Shown here one piece after another: positions 62,256-64,000 of a DNA stretch of 64,000 nucleotides. Origin of the DNA: Eubacterium sp. AF16-48 (GTDB taxonomy: Bacteria > Bacillota > Clostridia > Lachnospirales > Lachnospiraceae); contig NZ_QUHB01000002.1 in NCBI RefSeq assembly GCF_003479405.1, positions 62,001-126,000 of the forward strand. Direction: 5' to 3'. The translations under genes and the position numbers were made by a program. The notes under the pieces are model-generated. The model saw only the letters and a program-made list of their open reading frames with translations. It searched no databases and was not told the origin of the DNA. Position 1 is the stretch's first letter, and every line of letters begins with the position of its first letter.

Positions 62256-63410
62256 ATGGAAGCGTATTTCGACAATTCAGCTACTACTAAAGTAACTGAA
62301 AATGTAAAAAATATAGTTGTAGATGCAATGACAAAGGATTATGGAAATCCATCTTCTATGCATATGATAGGCGTAGAGGCAGAAAAATATATAAAGGATG
62401 CTAAAGACTGTATTGCTGATATTTTAAAGGTAGATAGCAAGGAAATATATTTTACATCCGGTGGAACAGAATCCAATAATATGGCAATAATAGGTTCTGT
62501 TGAGGCAAATAAAAGAAGTGGAAATAAGGTAATTACCACAAAGGTAGAACATTCTTCCGTGGCAAATCCAATGAAGTATTTAGAAAAAATGGGATATAAC
62601 GTAGTATACCTTCCTGTGGATGAATACGGCGTGGTGGATTTAGAGGCACTAAAAAAAGAGATGAGTGAAGACACAATATTAGTGTCAATAATGTATGTAA
62701 ATAACGAAGTTGGTGCCATAATGCCAATTCACGAAATAGGAAAATATATAAAAACAGTAAATCCAAAGGTGGTTTATCATGTGGATGCCATTCAGGCCTT
62801 TGGCAAAATGGAAATTAGACCTAAAAAGGACAACATTGATATTTTAACCGTTAGCGGACATAAGATACATGGACCTAAAGGAAGCGGTTTTATTTATATA
62901 AAGAAAAATACTAAAATCAATCCTATAATTTTAGGAGGGGGGCAGCAGGAAGGCATGCGTTCAGGAACGGAAAATGTTCCGGGAATTGCAGGAATAGGTT
63001 TAGCGGCAAAGGAATGTTATGATAATTTAGAAGAAAACGTAAAAATCATGACAGACTTAAAAGACTATCTTATTGATAAATTAAGCGGCATAGAAGGTGT
63101 TACAATAAACAGCAGAAAGGGAGATAAAGGTGCTCCCCATATTGTAAGTGCAAGCTTTTCAGGGGTAAGAAGTGAGGTATTGTTACACGCTCTTGAAGAT
63201 AAGGGAATATATGTGTCAGCAGGAAGTGCCTGTTCATCTAACAGACCTGCCGTAAGTGAAACATTAAAGGCAATGAAGGTAGATAAGGATTTGTTAGGTT
63301 CCACCATAAGATTTAGTTTTTGCAGATTTAACACAAAGGAAGAAGTAGATTATGCAGTGGAAGAAATAACAAAGCTTCTTCCGGTTTTAAGAAAATATGT
63401 AAGGAGATAA
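62256..63410 (+). CDS. Cysteine desulfurase (NifS/IscS-like)
   Basis: The product is 384 aa, a PLP enzyme. The Schiff-base lysine is in VSGHKIHGPKGSGFIYI (about residue 203) and the active cysteine in VSAGSACSSNRPA (about 326). The start YFDNSATTKVTENV is typical. It takes sulfur from cysteine and, next to thiI, most likely supplies persulfide sulfur for tRNA 4-thiouridine synthesis. Confidence 0.95.
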   Translation: MEAYFDNSATTKVTENVKNIVVDAMTKDYGNPSSMHMIGVEAEKYIKDAKDCIADILKVDSKEIYFTSGGTESNNMAIIGSVEANKRSGNKVITTKVEHSSVANPMKYLEKMGYNVVYLPVDEYGVVDLEALKKEMSEDTILVSIMYVNNEVGAIMPIHEIGKYIKTVNPKVVYHVDAIQAFGKMEIRPKKDNIDILTVSGHKIHGPKGSGFIYIKKNTKINPIILGGGQQEGMRSGTENVPGIAGIGLAAKECYDNLEENVKIMTDLKDYLIDKLSGIEGVTINSRKGDKGAPHIVSASFSGVRSEVLLHALEDKGIYVSAGSACSSNRPAVSETLKAMKVDKDLLGSTIRFSFCRFNTKEEVDYAVEEITKLLPVLRKYVRR

Positions 63411-63415
63411 AGGAA

Positions 63416-64000
63416 ATGTTTAAATCATTTTTAATAAAGTATGCGGAAATCGGGGTAAAGGGAAAAAACAGATTTTTGTTTGAAGATGCTTTAGTTGACA
63501 ATGCAAGAAGGGCATTAGATAAAGTTGACGGTGATTTCAAGGTCACAAAGGAATATGGAAGAATATATGCAACAGCTGAAAACGACTATGATTTTGATGA
63601 AGTTGTTGATGCTCTTAAGCACGTATTTGGTATTGTGGGAATTTGTCCTATGGTACAAATTGAAGATAACGGATTTGAGGATTTAGCAAATCAGGTTATA
63701 AAATATATTGATGAAAATTATGAGGATAAGAATTTTACATTTAAGGTTATGGCAAGACGTGCCAGAAAAAATTACCCTATGGAGTCAATGGAAATTAATG
63801 CGGAAATGGGAGGAAGAATTCTAGGGGCATTTCCTGAAACAAAGGTTGACGTTCATAACCCTGATGTGATTTTAACCATTGAAATTAGAAATCATATAAA
63901 TATTTATTCAAAAATAATTCCGGGACCGGGAGGAATGCCGGTAGGAACAGCAGGAAAGGCAATGCTTTTGTTGTCAGGAGGAATTGACAGCCCGGTAGCA
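63416..64000 (+). CDS. thiI: tRNA 4-thiouridine synthetase ThiI (3' partial)
   Basis: The first 195 codons are in the window. A ferredoxin-like part and THUMP domain are visible (FKSFLIKYAEIGVKGKNRFL; HVFGIVGICPMVQI; MARRARKNYPMESMEINAEM), and the P-loop LLLSGGIDSPVA begins the PP-loop ATPase at the window edge. It thiolates U8 of tRNA with sulfur from the preceding cysteine desulfurase. Confidence 0.95.
   Translation, partial: MFKSFLIKYAEIGVKGKNRFLFEDALVDNARRALDKVDGDFKVTKEYGRIYATAENDYDFDEVVDALKHVFGIVGICPMVQIEDNGFEDLANQVIKYIDENYEDKNFTFKVMARRARKNYPMESMEINAEMGGRILGAFPETKVDVHNPDVILTIEIRNHINIYSKIIPGPGGMPVGTAGKAMLLLSGGIDSPVA

Overview
The window joins two kinds of DNA. Positions 1 to about 33,100 are the right-hand part of a siphovirus-type prophage. 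It is visibly richer in G+C than the rest, tightly packed, and entirely on the + strand. From about 33,500 to the end is an AT-rich bacterial chromosome. The host looks like a gut Clostridium of the Lachnospiraceae type: it has low G+C, strong AGGAGG ribosome sites, an ATP-dependent PEP carboxykinase, an atpBEFHAGDC operon, large secreted proteins with GLUG and Fn3-like repeats, and a DUF4250 gene. I cannot name a genus, and the left end of the prophage, with any integrase, lies outside the window.

Prophage layout. Positions 1-8,300 are the early or replication module: an HUH-type Rep protein (5'-truncated by the window), a membrane-anchored lytic transglycosylase, a VRR-NUC nuclease, a ParA/ParB pair, a MazF-like protein with a coiled-coil tail, SSB and an ArpU/sigma-like late regulator. 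Positions 8,505-17,100 carry packaging and head genes (HNH, TerS, TerL, portal, ClpP-like protease, HK97 capsid, connectors, major tail protein). Positions 17,100-27,800 carry the tail: a tail-assembly chaperone pair with a canonical -1 slippery heptamer, tape measure, Dit, Tal, BppU-like baseplate protein, an Mtd_N-type protein and a variable receptor-binding protein. Positions 29,447-33,084 hold small tail and lysis genes (XkdX, an XhlA-like protein, LLH holin, cysteine endolysin, SH3 protein).

The most interesting system is a complete diversity-generating retroelement (DGR) at 26,493-29,538. The last 119 bp of the homology region in the variable protein gene (VR, 27,648-27,766) match a template repeat (TR, 27,909-28,027). 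There are 13 mismatches, and all 13 fall on TR adenines. A YMDD reverse transcriptase follows at 28,153. No Avd gene is visible beside it. The TR is flanked by complementary segments, one of which can pair instead with a third segment next to the RT start, suggesting alternative folds of the template RNA. The retroelement diversifies the C-terminal lectin-like tip of the phage's receptor-binding protein.

Chromosomal part. A broken zeta-toxin-like cassette marks the prophage flank. Next come a VanR/VanS-like two-component pair, a C39-family protease-like protein, pckA, a divergent LysR regulator, the F1Fo ATP synthase operon, a giant secreted GLUG/metallo-beta-lactamase/F5-8C protein, cdd-deoB (nucleoside salvage), a secreted GH81 beta-1,3-glucanase, an ArsR/CadC-type regulator with a heavy-metal P-type ATPase, a polysaccharide deacetylase, small membrane proteins, DUF4250, prmA-rsmE, a cysteine desulfurase and the start of thiI. 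A structured element of about 60 nt occurs twice (56,226 and 60,200), before the metal ATPase gene and before the DUF4250 gene. It matches no RNA family that I recognise.
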